DNA of 31,644 nucleotides from CAYOUV01 sp963790075 (GCA_963790075.1 CAWBNG010000002.1:1-31644), one strand, 5' to 3'; positions 17,612 through 26,496 are shown, counted from the stretch's first letter. Numbers and translations are program-made. Notes: generated from the letters alone by a model not told the origin.

Positions 17612-17648
17612 GTTTAAGGTCTCATTTCGATTTGTAGGATCAGGAGAC

Positions 17649-18943
17649 TCAGGTAAGGCTTGGATGGTTTTTTAGACAGCTTTCGGCGATTGGCCTTATT
17701 ATAGCCGGGTGCTCAAAGATGTGGGCTGAGGACGCCGGAAGGAATATTGAGCCCAGCAATGCCGCAAGCAAGGCTGCGATACCACCTAACGCCAGACCCC
17801 ATCGGGGTCCAACGACTTCCGCAAACCAGCCAACCGCCGGCCCACCGATTGTGGTGGTTCCCAGAAAAGCGATCGACCAGAAAGACATCACCCGCCCCCG
17901 CATCTGTGGAGAGCTCCCCAGTTGGATGATGCTGTTACCAAGCGAAGTGTAATAGATCGAAAACACCCCCGCAAAAACCAGAGCCGCCCCTGAAAAGACC
18001 AGGGTTGGCATGAAGGCTGCCCCCAAGATGGCGACACCGAACAGGAAACCAGCCACGACCAACATGGAGGGTGTGTTCTTCTTCTGACTGGCGATCGCCA
18101 GCCCACCGACCACAGCTCCAATCCCTAATGCGCCTGATAGGAAAGCATAGCTGCTGGCATCACCTTTGAAGGTGTATTGAGCGATCAACGGCAAACTGAC
18201 CTGAAATTCAAAAGTAAATGTGCCTACCAGAGCCATCATAAGCAGCGTGTCCCGCAAGAGCGGCATGGAAAGCACATATTTGACGCCCTCCAAAATCTGC
18301 CCCTTGGATTTTAGCGCCGGAGGTTAAATTTAATTCATTCGCGTTCATCATGGTGAGCATGATCACCACCGCCGCATACGAAATCCCATTCAGAATAAAG
18401 CAAGGTCCCAACCCAACGAAGGCGATCAAACCGGCCGCGATGGCGGGACCAATCACCTGGAAAGATTTACCAATCCAGAATACAGTGTGACGGCGTTTCG
18501 CAGCTTATCTTCACCCACCATTTCGATTACGAAAGTCTGGCGAGCCGGGTTATCAAATACATTGACCCACCCCAGGCAGAACGCCAGGACAAAAACCATC
18601 CACAAGGTAACCCGGTCAGTTGCCACCAATACTCCAAGGATCAAGGCCAGGATGCCTGCGATAGATTGAGTGAAATAAAGTATTGTCCGCTTCGAATACC
18701 GGTCAGCGACCACCCCACCGACCGTGCCGAATAACAGAATGGGGATGTACTGTAATGCGGATACAATCCCCAAGGCTGTGCGAGTTCGATATCTTCAGGA
18801 CCAGCCAGGCTTGGGCAACGCTCTGCATGAAGGTTCCGGAAGTAGAAATGATCTGGCGAAAATAATACAACCGGTAGTTGCGTACCTGGAACGAGGTAAA
18901 GGTTTCCGACGAATTGTTTTAGCGTCATGGCGAAATGCAACAT
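17649..18943 (-). CDS. MFS transporter, EntS/enterobactin-exporter-like, frameshifted
   Basis: A drug or metabolite exporter with about twelve membrane helices over about 430 residues. Recognisable parts in order: LKQFVGNLYLV, GIVSALQYIPILLFGTVGGV, ADRYSKRTILYFTQSIAGIL, FDNPARQTFVIEMVGEDKLR (a motif strongly kept in the EntS/MFS_3 group), NAVTLYSGLVNLSR, GPAIAAGLIAFVGLGPCFIL, LGSSPQMRGRVMSFWSIAFL and GGPAVGWFAEVVGPRWGL. Frame changes fall near 18870, 18790, 18455 and 18310. The ATG at 18943 lies against the expected transcript start; an internal ATG at 18928 is an alternative. It is divergent from a MarR gene, the usual repressor-exporter arrangement. The substrate is unknown. Confidence 0.85.
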
Positions 18944-18950
18944 GAGCCCG

Positions 18951-18980
18951 ATTATACTATTATTTTCAATATGATATAAT
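18951..18980. promoter_or_regulatory. divergent promoter region of MFS and MarR genes
   Basis: An extended -10, TGATATAAT, ends at 18980 for the plus-strand MarR gene; TATAAT on the minus strand at 18956-18951 serves the exporter. The two -10 boxes face away with about 18 bp between them, so one bound MarR dimer could block both. No clear -35 boxes are seen. Confidence 0.55.
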
Positions 18981-19010
18981 TAGACAAGCTAAGTAATATA
19001 AGGATACATT

Positions 19011-19461
19011 ATGAGTGTTTTACCTGAAGAAATTGCGCTTGATATGATGGAGACTGTCCCTGTGGTGATGCGAGTGATGCGCGCGCCGACATGCGCCGGT
19101 CCCGCCAGCCCTATTTGAGCGTGCCTCAGTTCCGAGCCCTGGCTTTTTCGAGGAACCATCCGGGACCTCGCTAAATAGCCTGGCAGAACATCTCGGGCTC
19201 ACCCCTGCTTCCACTTCAAAGCTGGTGGATGGGTTAGTGGCACGCGATCTGGTAGAACGTCGGGAATCGGTGGAAAACCGGCGACGGATTATGCTGAACT
19301 TGACCCCGCTTGGTTTTTCTGTTTGGGAGCAGGCTTTCCATTACACTCAGACTACTTTAGCCCGTCGTCTATCTGGGCTGGGAGAGGCAGAGCGGGAGAT
19401 TTTGAAAGCCAGCATGCGTGTCCTGCGTCCACTGTTTGAAGAAGCCGACGGCGACGACTGA
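19011..19461 (+). CDS. MarR-family transcriptional regulator
   Basis: About 148 residues: MSVLPEEIALDMMETVPVVM, RADMRRSRQPYLSVPQFRAL, FLRNHPGTSLNSLAEHLGLT, PASTSKLVDGLVARDLVERR, ESVENRRRIMLNLTPLG. The winged-helix core with the STSKLVDGLVARDLVER recognition helix and the Arg-rich wing ENRRRIMLNLT is typical MarR. Indels near 19082, 19145 and 19165 break the first third. It probably represses the divergent exporter and itself on binding a small aromatic or toxic compound; the ligand is unknown. Confidence 0.88.
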
Positions 19462-19504
19462 AAACGAAACATCCTCCGCTGTCATGGCTTTTGGAGATCG
19501 ATCC

Positions 19505-20817
19505 ATGTCGTATCAGGAAGAAATCTCGGCTAAGAAGAACGACCCCCAACAATTAGAGGCGCTATACCAGGCAGCACAAAAGCGTAAAGAATCCGGTCAG
19601 TTCGCAGCAGATTTGAACGCCTGCCTGGCACAAGAGCCAAATAACTTGTTACTCCAGGCCTGGTATTTTCGGCTGTTGAGCACCCTGGAAGAAGCTCAGC
19701 GACGATCGGGGTTTAGCACAAATTGGAAACTGGCAATCCCGCTGGCGATCGCAAATGGACTGATTTTGTGGGTTTTATCAGACCCTGGTCTGACTTTCGA
19801 GCGTGGAATACCTTACCTGTTCCTGTTGGCGGCGCCCATCATTGCCTGCTTTGTTATGGGGTTCTTGTCTCTTACCACAAGGAACAATTACCGGCGTACC
19901 CTGGCAATATGCGCTGGACTGGCGGTAGTGGTCGTCGCCAGTTTATTGCTCAATTACCTGGTGGCATTAAAAACTTCCGATAATTACCTGGTGTTGATGG
20001 TCCCACACCTGGGCTTATTAGCCTGGGCCGGGATCGGCGTAGCCTGGTCGGTCTGGAGACCAATGCAGATAACCGCTTTGCTTTCCTGATGAAATCCCTG
20101 GAGGTGTTCATCGTCGGAGGGTTTACCTGATCGCCGGTATGGCCTTTGGCGGCATCACGGTCGGCATGTTCGCCGCGCTGAGTATCAATCTTAACCAAGT
20201 ACTTATACGACTGATCACAGCCGGAGGGGCCGGCTTGATCCCGGTCATTGCAGTAGCGACGATATACGATCCCCTGGCAGAGCCAAAAGACCAGGATTTT
20301 AATCAGGGCTTGAGCAAGTTCATTGGAACCATGATGCGCTTGCTGCTACCTCTCACGCTGGTTGTGCTGGTCGTGTATATCATCGTCATCCCCTTCAATT
20401 TCCTTCAACCTTTTGAAAACCGCGACGTATTGATTATATATAACGGAATGCTGTTTGCGATCATGGGATTATTGGTAGGAGCGACGCCTATTGACCTGGA
20501 GGAGCTCTCTCCGGGTTGGGATCTGCCTTGCGAAAAGGTATCCTGGCAGTGGCTTTCCTGGCAACGCTAGTCAGTCTATATGCGCTAACTGCCATCCTTA
20601 CCGGACGGTGACGGCTGTGATCACCATCAACCGTCTGACCACGATCGGTTGGAATATTATCAATATTGCCCTCCTGGTAATGATGATCTTGCGACTGCTG
20701 AGAGACCGCTCGCAACCCTGGAATGAGCGCATCAAAGCAGTTTATAGCCTGGGGGCTGCACTATACGTAGGCTGGAGCCTGTTTGTAATCCTGGTGTTTC
20801 CGTTCATTTTTCGCTGA
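19505..20817 (+). CDS. polytopic membrane protein of unknown function, frameshifted
   Basis: About 435 residues, not recognised as a named family with certainty. A soluble N-terminal stretch (MSYQEEISAKKNDPQQLEAL, residues 1-70, helical) precedes some ten to eleven hydrophobic helices, for example LAIPLAIANGLILWVLS, YLFLLAAPIIACFVMGFL, FIVGG-YLIAGMAFGGITVG and LRLLRDRSQPWNERIKAVYS before the last helix. The segment TVTAVITINRLTTIGWNIIN is distinctive. Frame changes near 20070, 20130 and 20545. No transport signature or catalytic motif is seen. It starts 43 bp after the MarR gene and may be co-transcribed. A DUF4153-like protein is a possibility. Confidence 0.6.
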
Positions 20818-20830
20818 TTTGGAATTGAAA

Positions 20831-20866
20831 AGACAGGCCAGCAGCTTATGCAGCTCTGGCCTGTCT
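20831..20866 (-). terminator. terminator between convergent genes
   Basis: An 11-bp perfect stem AGACAGGCCAG (20831-20841) / CTGGCCTGTCT (20856-20866), with AGCT/AGCT inside the loop. On the minus strand it is followed by TTTCAATT, so it chiefly ends the DUF5667 transcript, and possibly also the plus-strand membrane gene. Confidence 0.75.
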
Positions 20867-20901
20867 CAAAACACAACTGGAAAACGTAACCGTTGTCTAG
20901 T

Positions 20902-22159
20902 TTAAGGTCGCCCGTTACCCGATCCAGAACCGCTCCCGCCTCCACTACCGGATCCGGTCCCACTTCCTGAACCTCCGCCATTACCGGTGCCAGTACCGGT
21001 GCCTGTGCCACTACCACTACCGGAAGCACCACCGGTACCGGTACCTTGACCCGAGCCGGATCCACTTCCCGACCCCTGATCCGCTTCCTGACCCAGAACC
21101 GCCACCCGAGCCAGTATTGTTGTTTCCCGTTCCATTTCCAGGCTGAACTGTTGGCTGTTAGGGACGGGGGTCGGCTGGCCGTAGCCTGTTCCACTGGGTG
21201 CTTGTTGCTGAGTTCTGTGTCTGATTCTGGTTCTGTTGCTGAGTTTGTGTCTGATTCTTGGTTCTGCTGTTGCGTCTGATTTTGATTCTGGTTCTGGTTT
21301 TGTTGTTGCTCGGATTGATTTTGGTTCTGCTGCTGTGTTTCGGTCTGCTGTTTTACTTGATTCTGGTTTTGTTGTTGCGTCTGGTCTTGAAGCTGCTGGC
21401 GCAGTTGTTCCTGAAAGCCCTGGGGATTTTTCAGCCGCCCTCAGCCAATTGCAGCCGCTGTTGTAACCGGGTTTGCATCTTTTGAAGGACCGGGTCGAGA
21501 GGATGCTCCTGGCATAGCTGTGCCATCACCTGCTCTTGCTGCTGCAATTGGGTCTGCACCTGTTGCAGAGTGGCAGCTAAGTTATTTTCTGGAAGTCCGG
21601 CGGCCAGTTGCAAAGCGTCGTCTATCTCCGCTCCATACCGGCTAGCAAGTGTTTCGGGAGCGCTTTCGTTTTGCTTCGTCATCGCAGCCAACTCATTGAC
21701 GTGCCGGTTAGCGAAGTTTAATGTCAAGATAAGCTGGTTTTCAACCTGGGGGGTCAGCTGGAGCTGCATGTCTTCTGTAAGGGTTTTCAAACCATACAGG
21801 GGTTGGTTCGGCAAGCTTTCCTGGGCTGCAAAAGCAGTAATACCAGTGCCTCCAAGCGCAAGTGCGATTGTTACGATCGTTGTTGTGAATAATCTCCACA
21901 TGGGGGACATTTCCTTTCTGCGGAATGGGCTCCGCTGCCAGAATGGTCTATTGTTTTGTTGCGTACTGTCTTTAAGACGCATCGGCAGTCCCACAGATAC
22001 GGGTGTTCCTTTTTGCTTTTCGTGGGCCAGGTGGCGCGCTTGTTCCAGAAAAGCGGCTCGGGTTTTGGCCGCTTCCTGAGGATCGTGTTCCGGTACCCCA
22101 TCCAGTTGGCGTAACCTGTGGATAATATATGAATAGTCATCCTTCACATTTTGACGCAT
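20902..22159 (-). CDS. DUF5667-type membrane-anchored protein with Gln-rich and Gly/Ser-rich tail
   Basis: Likely a partner of the ECF sigma factor upstream. Residues 1-80 are cytosolic (DDYSYIIHRLRQLDGVPEHD ... AKTRAAFLEQARHLAHEK); about 88-112 is a membrane helix (LFTTTIVTIALALGGTGITA); then the DUF5667 region AAQESLPNQPLYGLKTLTED with VENQLILTLNFANRHVNELA, and a Gln-rich coil. Frame changes near 21440, 21265 and 21180 lead into QNQNQ-type repeats and, after further slips near 21065, a GSGSGTGTG tail ending at 20902. Total about 415 residues. An AAGGA site precedes the ATG. The tail lies outside the membrane. Repeats make the exact frame of the tail uncertain. Confidence 0.72.
20905..21400 (-). 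repeat. low-complexity Gly/Ser/Thr and Gln/Asn coding repeat
   Basis: Degenerate hexamer-like repeats (minus strand ggtaccggtaccggt type) encode the Gly-Ser/Thr tail at about 20905-21110; CAG/AAC-rich triplets encode a Gln/Asn run at about 21200-21400. Frame errors are frequent in it. Confidence 0.7.
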
Positions 22160-22184
22160 TGGATTTATCCTTTATCTGAGCGTT

Positions 22185-22767
22185 CTATACTCTTCCATCA
22201 CCATCATCTGGCAACATCCTGCGCAGAGCGGCCAGAGCACGGAATTGGAGTGACTTTAACCGCGCCAACAGGTTTATCGAGGTCTGGGCAATTTCGTCGT
22301 TCTCCAGGTTTGCCAAATATTTCAGTGTAATAACTTGGCGTTGTTCATGCGTCAAACGGGCAAGCGCAGAACGAAGCTGATCGTGTTCCAGGGCATCCAC
22401 CGCTAGATGCGCGGGATCTGAGGTTGAAAATGCGGTTATCTGCATACTTGGATCGGCTCTAAGATCCTCATGCAGAGGGAGCTCTGGCGGAGGTTGACGC
22501 CGGTGAAGGTCACTGATCCAATTGTGCGCTACCCGGTACAAGTAGGCGCGCAGATAATTCGTGTGGTCCACCACCATTAGATAACGCCAACAATAAACGG
22601 CTGAAAGTTTCCGCCACGCATTCTTCTGCCAGGTCGGCATCGCCCAGCAGTCCACAAGCGTAACGGAATATCTCCTGGTTGAAGGTATCATACACTTCAG
22701 ACAGGACCTGCTCGTCCATTTGTTTTAGCCGTTGCAGGAGCTTAGCTTCATGATTTATTTCTATCAT
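22185..22767 (-). CDS. ECF-type RNA polymerase sigma factor
   Basis: About 193 residues. Region 2 is seen in LLQRLKQMDEQVLSEVYDTF, NQEIFRYACGLLGDADLAEE and CVAETFSRLLLAL, then, after an indel near 22575, YLRAYLYRVAHNWISDLHRR. Region 4 is ALARLTHEQRQVITLKYLAN, ENDEIAQT and, after two compensating slips near 22260-22285, KPVGAVKSLQFRALAALRRM. The ATG at 22767 has no clear ribosome site. The stop is 25 bp before the DUF5667 gene, so the two form an operon; the membrane-anchored partner may act as an anti-sigma factor or be its main target. Confidence 0.88.
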
Positions 22768-22830
22768 TATGACTTAATTTTCTTTATTCAGATACGGCTT
22801 TCCGTAGATTACTTATCAATTTGTTTTTTT

Positions 22831-22868
22831 TATAAAAAGCGCCCGGCAATAGCCGGGCGCTTTTTATA
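22831..22868. terminator. bidirectional intrinsic terminator
   Basis: A 17-bp perfect stem (22831-22847 with 22852-22868), loop AATA, core GCGCCCGGC/GCCGGGCGC flanked by A5 and T5 runs, so it works on either strand. It lies 24 bp past the osmC stop and shields the sigma-factor operon. Confidence 0.92.
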
Positions 22869-22891
22869 AGGAGAATGTGAAAGATTCTCGA

Positions 22892-23294
22892 TCAAACGGT
22901 TTCTACTATTTTCGTAGTAATTTCAAATTGCGGTGGATTTTCGAGATGTTTCTTCACCGCGCATAGCTCCGCAGAGCGGATCAGGGAAGGGAGATATTTC
23001 TCCGGGAAATCGGCCGGCGTCTGGATCTCCAGATCGATTTTCCGATCATGCCGGTTGAGCGATCGTGGTAAATGCGTTGGACAATCCGGATGCCTTCGGT
23101 CGGCAGGTTGCGCTGCCTGCAAAACCCAGTACGTAAATGCCGGCGCAGGTGCCAATGGAAGACAGGAAAATATCGAACGGCGATGGTGCAGAGCCATCGC
23201 CACCACCACTCATGGGCTGGTCAGTCTTGACAGTAAAGTTTCCAAAATGAGCGTCAACTTTTGCTCCGCCGGGAAAATCGATAATCATTTCCAT
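22892..23294 (-). CDS. OsmC-family protein
   Basis: About 134 residues; OsmC/Ohr proteins reduce organic hydroperoxides with a Cys pair. MEMIIDFPGGAKVDAHFGNF, VKTDQPMSGGGDGSAPSPFD, IFLSSIGTCAGIYVLGFC (first Cys in GTCAG), then in another frame TEGIRIVQRIYH and KIDLEIQTPADFPEKYLPSL, IRSAELCAVKKHLENPPQFE (second Cys in ELCAVKKHL). Indels lie near 23110 and 23050. ATG at 23294 has GGAG nine bases upstream, so it is a better start than the TTG at 23309, which would place the ribosome site inside the gene. It is divergent from the polyferredoxin operon. Confidence 0.88.
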
Positions 23295-23476
23295 GATAAA
23301 TTTCTCCAATCGTTAGTTTTTTGAATTATATTGTTTAGATGCACAATACAGGTGGAGGTTACAGAGCCAGGACCAGTTCGAAAAATTCATGAGATCTTCA
23401 TATGATCTCCACAAGTTCTATAAACCTTATCGGTATCATCCACTCACACATAAAACAAAAATTGGAGAAGTAAAAT

Positions 23477-24388
23477 ATGACATCCCAATCTCTTCCCGTG
23501 ATTTCCAAGCGGGTCAAACCCCGGTTACATGGCTGGCGAGCCTTATTGACTCACCAAACTTTGCGCAGGCTGGTACAGCTGTCTTTCGCTGCTTTCATCG
23601 TATTTATATCGGTCCAACATGCAATCGCCGGCGCTGAGAGCACAAATTTGACTGCTTCGGCGGAGGCCTATTGTCCGTTTGGCGGCCTTGAAACACTTTA
23701 TCAATACGTTGCCAGCGGAGGAAGTTTCATTTCCCATACCCACCTTTCGAATTTGGTGTTGCTCGTGGCCGTGTTGTTGACTGCAATCCTGCTACGTTCG
23801 GCTTTCTGTGGCTGGATCTGCCCGTTAGGGTTCCTGCAAGATCTAATCAGCAACTTGAACAGTGTCTTGCAAAAGCGTTTTACCGGCTTTCGACGTGCGA
23901 TGACCAGCCTGAAACAGCGTGGGGCGCGGCTGGCAGTCCTGGACCGCTATCTTCGCTATATGAAATACCTGGTGCTGATCTGGACAATAGCTGGTTCCGC
24001 TTACTATGGGTTCATGGTCTTTCGTGATTACGACCCCTGGGCAACGCTACTCAATCTCGCAGAGTACAGTTTCACACCCGGCGTCATTGTCCTGGGGGTG
24101 ACCCTGGTTGCCTCTTTCTTTGTAGAACGCCCCTGGTGCCGTTACGCCTGCCCCCTGGGAGCTGCCAGCGGTCTTTTGGGTAAACTCAGCCCGGTCTACC
24201 TGAAACGTGAAGGCGATGCCTGCAAAGTGTGCCAGATATGCACCAAGGCCTGCCCGATGGGTCTGGAAGTGCATACCGCCACCACGATCAAAAGTGCAGA
24301 TTGTATCACCTGCCTGGAATGTGTCGGCGCATGCCCGTGTAACGGGGCGTTGGATGTCAAGATCGGTTTGCCGTTGTTGGGTAAGTAA
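23477..24388 (+). CDS. NapH-like membrane 4Fe-4S polyferredoxin
   Basis: 303 residues, intact. About five membrane helices carry Cys-rich turns: AYCPFGGLETLYQY, FCGWICPLGFLQDL and WCRYACPLGAASGL, the CxxxCP motifs of NapH/NosR/RdxA-type electron-transfer proteins. The C-terminus has two 4Fe-4S motifs, CKVCQICTKACPMG and CITCLECVGACPCNGALDVK. The protein would pass electrons from the membrane quinone pool to a periplasmic or cytoplasmic partner. No nitrate reductase is near. A GGAGAAG site precedes the ATG. It is followed 12 bp later by the anchored protein below, so they are probably one operon and one complex. Confidence 0.88.
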   Translation: MTSQSLPVISKRVKPRLHGWRALLTHQTLRRLVQLSFAAFIVFISVQHAIAGAESTNLTASAEAYCPFGGLETLYQYVASGGSFISHTHLSNLVLLVAVLLTAILLRSAFCGWICPLGFLQDLISNLNSVLQKRFTGFRRAMTSLKQRGARLAVLDRYLRYMKYLVLIWTIAGSAYYGFMVFRDYDPWATLLNLAEYSFTPGVIVLGVTLVASFFVERPWCRYACPLGAASGLLGKLSPVYLKREGDACKVCQICTKACPMGLEVHTATTIKSADCITCLECVGACPCNGALDVKIGLPLLGK

Positions 24389-24400
24389 AGGAAAACAGAC

Positions 24401-25051
24401 ATGCGTATTAATCCGTTTATTTATGGAGTTTTTGTGTTGGTGATCTTTTTGGGGACGATCCTGGGTTTTCAAGCCGCCGGGGTATGGTCAATATCCGGGA
24501 AGACCACTGCCAGTGGAGAGGCGGTCCAACCGATCTCATCGGATGTCAATTCGATCAAAGGCTGGATGACTTTAGAGCAAATCTCCACCACATTCAATGT
24601 GCCGGTAGCGGATATCCTGAAGCAGTTCGAATTACCCGCCGACACTTTGCCTTCGACAGCCATTAAAGACCTGGAAACCGATGTGTTTTCGGTGACAAAT
24701 CTGCGCACATGGTTGCAAAGTCAGACGGAGCCTTCGTCGCTGGTGAGTGAAACACCAGCCTCTACCCCACAAACGACGCCAACCTCGGTTGAGACCGAAG
24801 CTCCAGGGCTGGTCGAGCAGACAGCGACGCCAGCTGCAACTGACCATGTAACTGCCGATAAGACTGTGACCGGTAAGACTACCTTTCAGGAAATGTTGGA
24901 TTGGGGAGTCCCGGAAGAAGCCATACGGCAGATCATCGGGGGAGAACTGCCTGCGACATCCACAGTGATCAAGGATTATGTGACAGGAAAAGGGTTGGAG
25001 TTTCCATCAATTAAAGCCGCACTACAGGTAGAAGTGGACAAAACTAAATAG
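24401..25051 (+). CDS. anchored protein with duplicated domain, partner of the NapH-like protein
   Basis: 216 residues, intact, no named family known to me. One N-terminal membrane helix (FIYGVFVLVIFLGTILGFQA). Two similar domains follow: residues about 50-110 (MTLEQISTTFNVPVADILKQ then FELPADTLPSTAIKDLE) and about 158-212 (TTFQEMLDWGVPEEAIRQII then GGELPATSTVIKDYVTGKG). Both share a helix, LPA/T-S-T-xIKD turn and end in L-[RK]-x-[WA]L. They are joined by a Thr/Pro linker. It lies 12 bp after the polyferredoxin gene, suggesting that it holds or docks that protein outside the membrane. Confidence 0.75.
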   Translation: MRINPFIYGVFVLVIFLGTILGFQAAGVWSISGKTTASGEAVQPISSDVNSIKGWMTLEQISTTFNVPVADILKQFELPADTLPSTAIKDLETDVFSVTNLRTWLQSQTEPSSLVSETPASTPQTTPTSVETEAPGLVEQTATPAATDHVTADKTVTGKTTFQEMLDWGVPEEAIRQIIGGELPATSTVIKDYVTGKGLEFPSIKAALQVEVDKTK

Positions 25052-25092
25052 CACGCTTGTCAAACATTTACAGGGATAAGGCATTCTCCATG

Positions 25093-25139
25093 AGAGCCAG
25101 GAAAAGTATGCGTGGCAGCACGCATCCCTGGCTCTTTTC
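25093..25139 (+). terminator. two-tier hairpin terminator
   Basis: Outer stem AGAGCCAGG (25093-25101) / CCTGGCTCT (25127-25135), inner stem ATGCGTG (25108-25114) / CACGCAT (25119-25125), then TTTTC. It lies 42 bp after the stop of the duplicated-domain gene. Confidence 0.85.
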
Positions 25140-25189
25140 AGAAAAGAGAACTTACCTACCGGAAAGACACAATAAATTGTTCTATAACA

Positions 25190-25218
25190 TTGATTTTAGT
25201 TCATTATTGCACTATAAT
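25190..25218 (+). promoter_or_regulatory. promoter of the peroxiredoxin unit
   Basis: TTGATT (25190-25195) and TATAAT (25213-25218) with a 17-bp spacer, in an AT-rich 326-bp gap (25052-25377). The transcript would have a leader of about 150 nt before the small ORF at 25378. I see no riboswitch in it. Confidence 0.7.
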
Positions 25219-25377
25219 ATTAGTTGCGGCTATGTTATTCATCACAATAGAAAAACCATGCCACCTGTAATTTATACAGCTGTAAAAAAAGGCACATCCA
25301 TGCTGGTGGGACACGACTTTACGCAGCCACACCAGCTCGATTATCAAAGCAAGCTATGATCTAAGAAAGGAGAAACT

Positions 25378-25490
25378 ATGGCAGAAATTACTGGTTGCGC
25401 CCGTGTGACGGGCGCGGTAATCGGCGAAAAACCATCTTTGCCGGACAATCCCCAATCCCCTATTATCCGAACGAAAGGAACCCGCCATGA
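25378..25490 (+). CDS. small ORF upstream of and overlapping the peroxiredoxin gene
   Basis: ATG with a strong AAAGGAG site encodes MAEITGCARVTGAVIGEKPS then LPDNPQSP; with one indel near 25458 it would continue YYPNERNPP and end in TGA at 25488-25490, overlapping the next ATG (ATGA). Without the indel the frame runs on to 25584 through the peroxiredoxin gene, which is unlikely. About 37 residues with one Cys. Not recognised. The strong ribosome site and the overlap support real translation, perhaps as a coupled leader. Confidence 0.45.
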
Positions 25491-26094
25491 CCGCTCGTGT
25501 TGGACAAAAAGCCCCCGATTTTACAGCCCCATCCTACTACAAGGGCGGCTTCACCCCCATGAAACTGTCCGACTTCGCCGGTAAATGGGTGCTGTTATGT
25601 TTCTACCCAGGCGATTTCACCTTTCGTCTGAGCGACGGAAGTGTCGGCGGTCGCCGACAAATATCCGGTACTGCAGGATTTAGGCGTCGAGGTGATTTCG
25701 GTCAGCGTGGACAGCCATTTCGTCCACAAGATGTGGAATGATTACGAGTTGAGTCAAGATGGTTAAGGGCGGCGTCCCCTTCCACATGGCTTCCGATCAG
25801 GCCGGCAATGTCGGGCGCGCCTATGGTGTATGGGACGAAAACCAGGGGATTGAGCTGCGCGGGCGCTTCATCATTGACCCGGACGGCGTAATCCAGGCCA
25901 TGGAAGTGCTAACACCCCCGGTTGGCCGGCGCTTTGCCGAGTCGGTGCGCCAGATCCAAGCTTTCCAACTGGTACGTGCTTCGGGCGGTAAAGAAGCCAC
26001 CCCGGCCGGTTGGGAGCCTGGCAAGCTCACTCTCAAGCCAGGTCCCGACCTGGTAGGCAAGGTCTGGGAGGTCTGGAAGCCAGATATGGAGTAG
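25487..26094 (+). CDS. AhpC/TSA-family peroxiredoxin, putative selenoprotein (TGA at the peroxidatic position)
   Basis: Reduces peroxides. MTARVGQKAPDFTAPSYYKG, KWVLLCFYPGDFTF, then V-[TGA]-ATEVSAVADKYPVLQ, VEVISVSVDSHFVHKMWNDY, KGGVPFHMASDQAGNVGRAY, ELRGRFIIDPDGVIQAMEVL, RQIQAFQLVRASGGKEATPA, and KPGPDLVGKVWEVWKPDM. In the family motif GDFTFVC[PA]TE the Cys codon is TGA (25629-25631), readable as Sec. The resolving Cys of 2-Cys enzymes is also absent (EATPAGW instead of a CPA type), so without Sec there would be no thiol or selenol active site. Frame slips flank it: one extra base at 25625 and one near 25757. These show error-prone sequence, so a TGC-to-TGA error is the alternative. Confidence 0.8.
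25629..25659 (+). promoter_or_regulatory. candidate bacterial SECIS element
   Basis: After the TGA, 17 nt lead to the loop of a 7-bp hairpin: TGTCGGC (25642-25648), loop GGTC (25649-25652), GCCGACA (25653-25659). Bacterial SECIS elements need a loop with a G among its first two bases about 16-37 nt after the UGA; this one meets both. The coding region is GC-rich, so a chance hairpin cannot be ruled out. Confidence 0.55.
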
Positions 26095-26163
26095 ACCTTT
26101 GACAGAAGCAGGCGACAGTCGCTATGAAGAAATAACTGTCCCCATAAAAGATAAGGAGAGATT

Positions 26164-26457
26164 ATGTTTCAGCAGAATTTTCGTAACCGATTTGGACAGA
26201 AGCGCGATGAAGGCAACCTCGGTGCAGGTCGCGGGCGCGGCCAAGGGCGCGGTGCGGGCCAAGGCCAGGGTAGAGGAGGCGGCTTTGGTCGTGGCGCAGG
26301 CGGTGGTGGAGGGCGCGGCGGCGGTGACAAACCTGGCTCCGGTCCCGGCGGTAACTGCATCTGCCCGCAGTGTGGCAAGAAAGTACCCCACGTTGCTGGC
26401 CAGCGCTGTAATGACCAGGTCTGCCCCGATTGTGGGACAAAGATGACCCGTGAATAG
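26164..26457 (+). CDS. Gly/Arg-rich protein with C-terminal zinc ribbon
   Basis: 97 residues, intact. Residues 1-22 are MFQQNFRNRFGQKRDEGNLG, about 22-62 a disordered Gly/Arg/Gln run (GRGRGQGRGAGQGQGRGGG), then CICPQCGKKVPHVAGQRC and VCPDCGTKMTRE, a CPxCG...CPxCG pair that can bind zinc or Fe-S. Similar small proteins accompany NifX and MinD-like genes in ORP-type clusters of anaerobes (some called DUF5320). A ATAAGGAGAG site precedes the ATG. Role unknown; possibly a metal or RNA-binding helper. Confidence 0.72.
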   Translation: MFQQNFRNRFGQKRDEGNLGAGRGRGQGRGAGQGQGRGGGFGRGAGGGGGRGGGDKPGSGPGGNCICPQCGKKVPHVAGQRCNDQVCPDCGTKMTRE

Positions 26458-26461
26458 GAGC

Positions 26462-26496
26462 CAACCGGCGTTCATCCAGCAAGCGAACGCCGGTTG
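26462..26496 (+). other. 12-bp hairpin before nifX-like gene
   Basis: CAACCGGCGTTC (26462-26473) pairs perfectly with GAACGCCGGTTG (26485-26496) across an 11-nt loop. There is no T-run, so it is more a processing or stability element than a terminator. Confidence 0.55.

Noticed and set aside
25057..25359. 100-residue plus-strand frame after the duplicated-domain gene
   Set aside because: It contains the two-tier terminator hairpin and the promoter of the next unit, has no ribosome site and no recognisable protein pattern.
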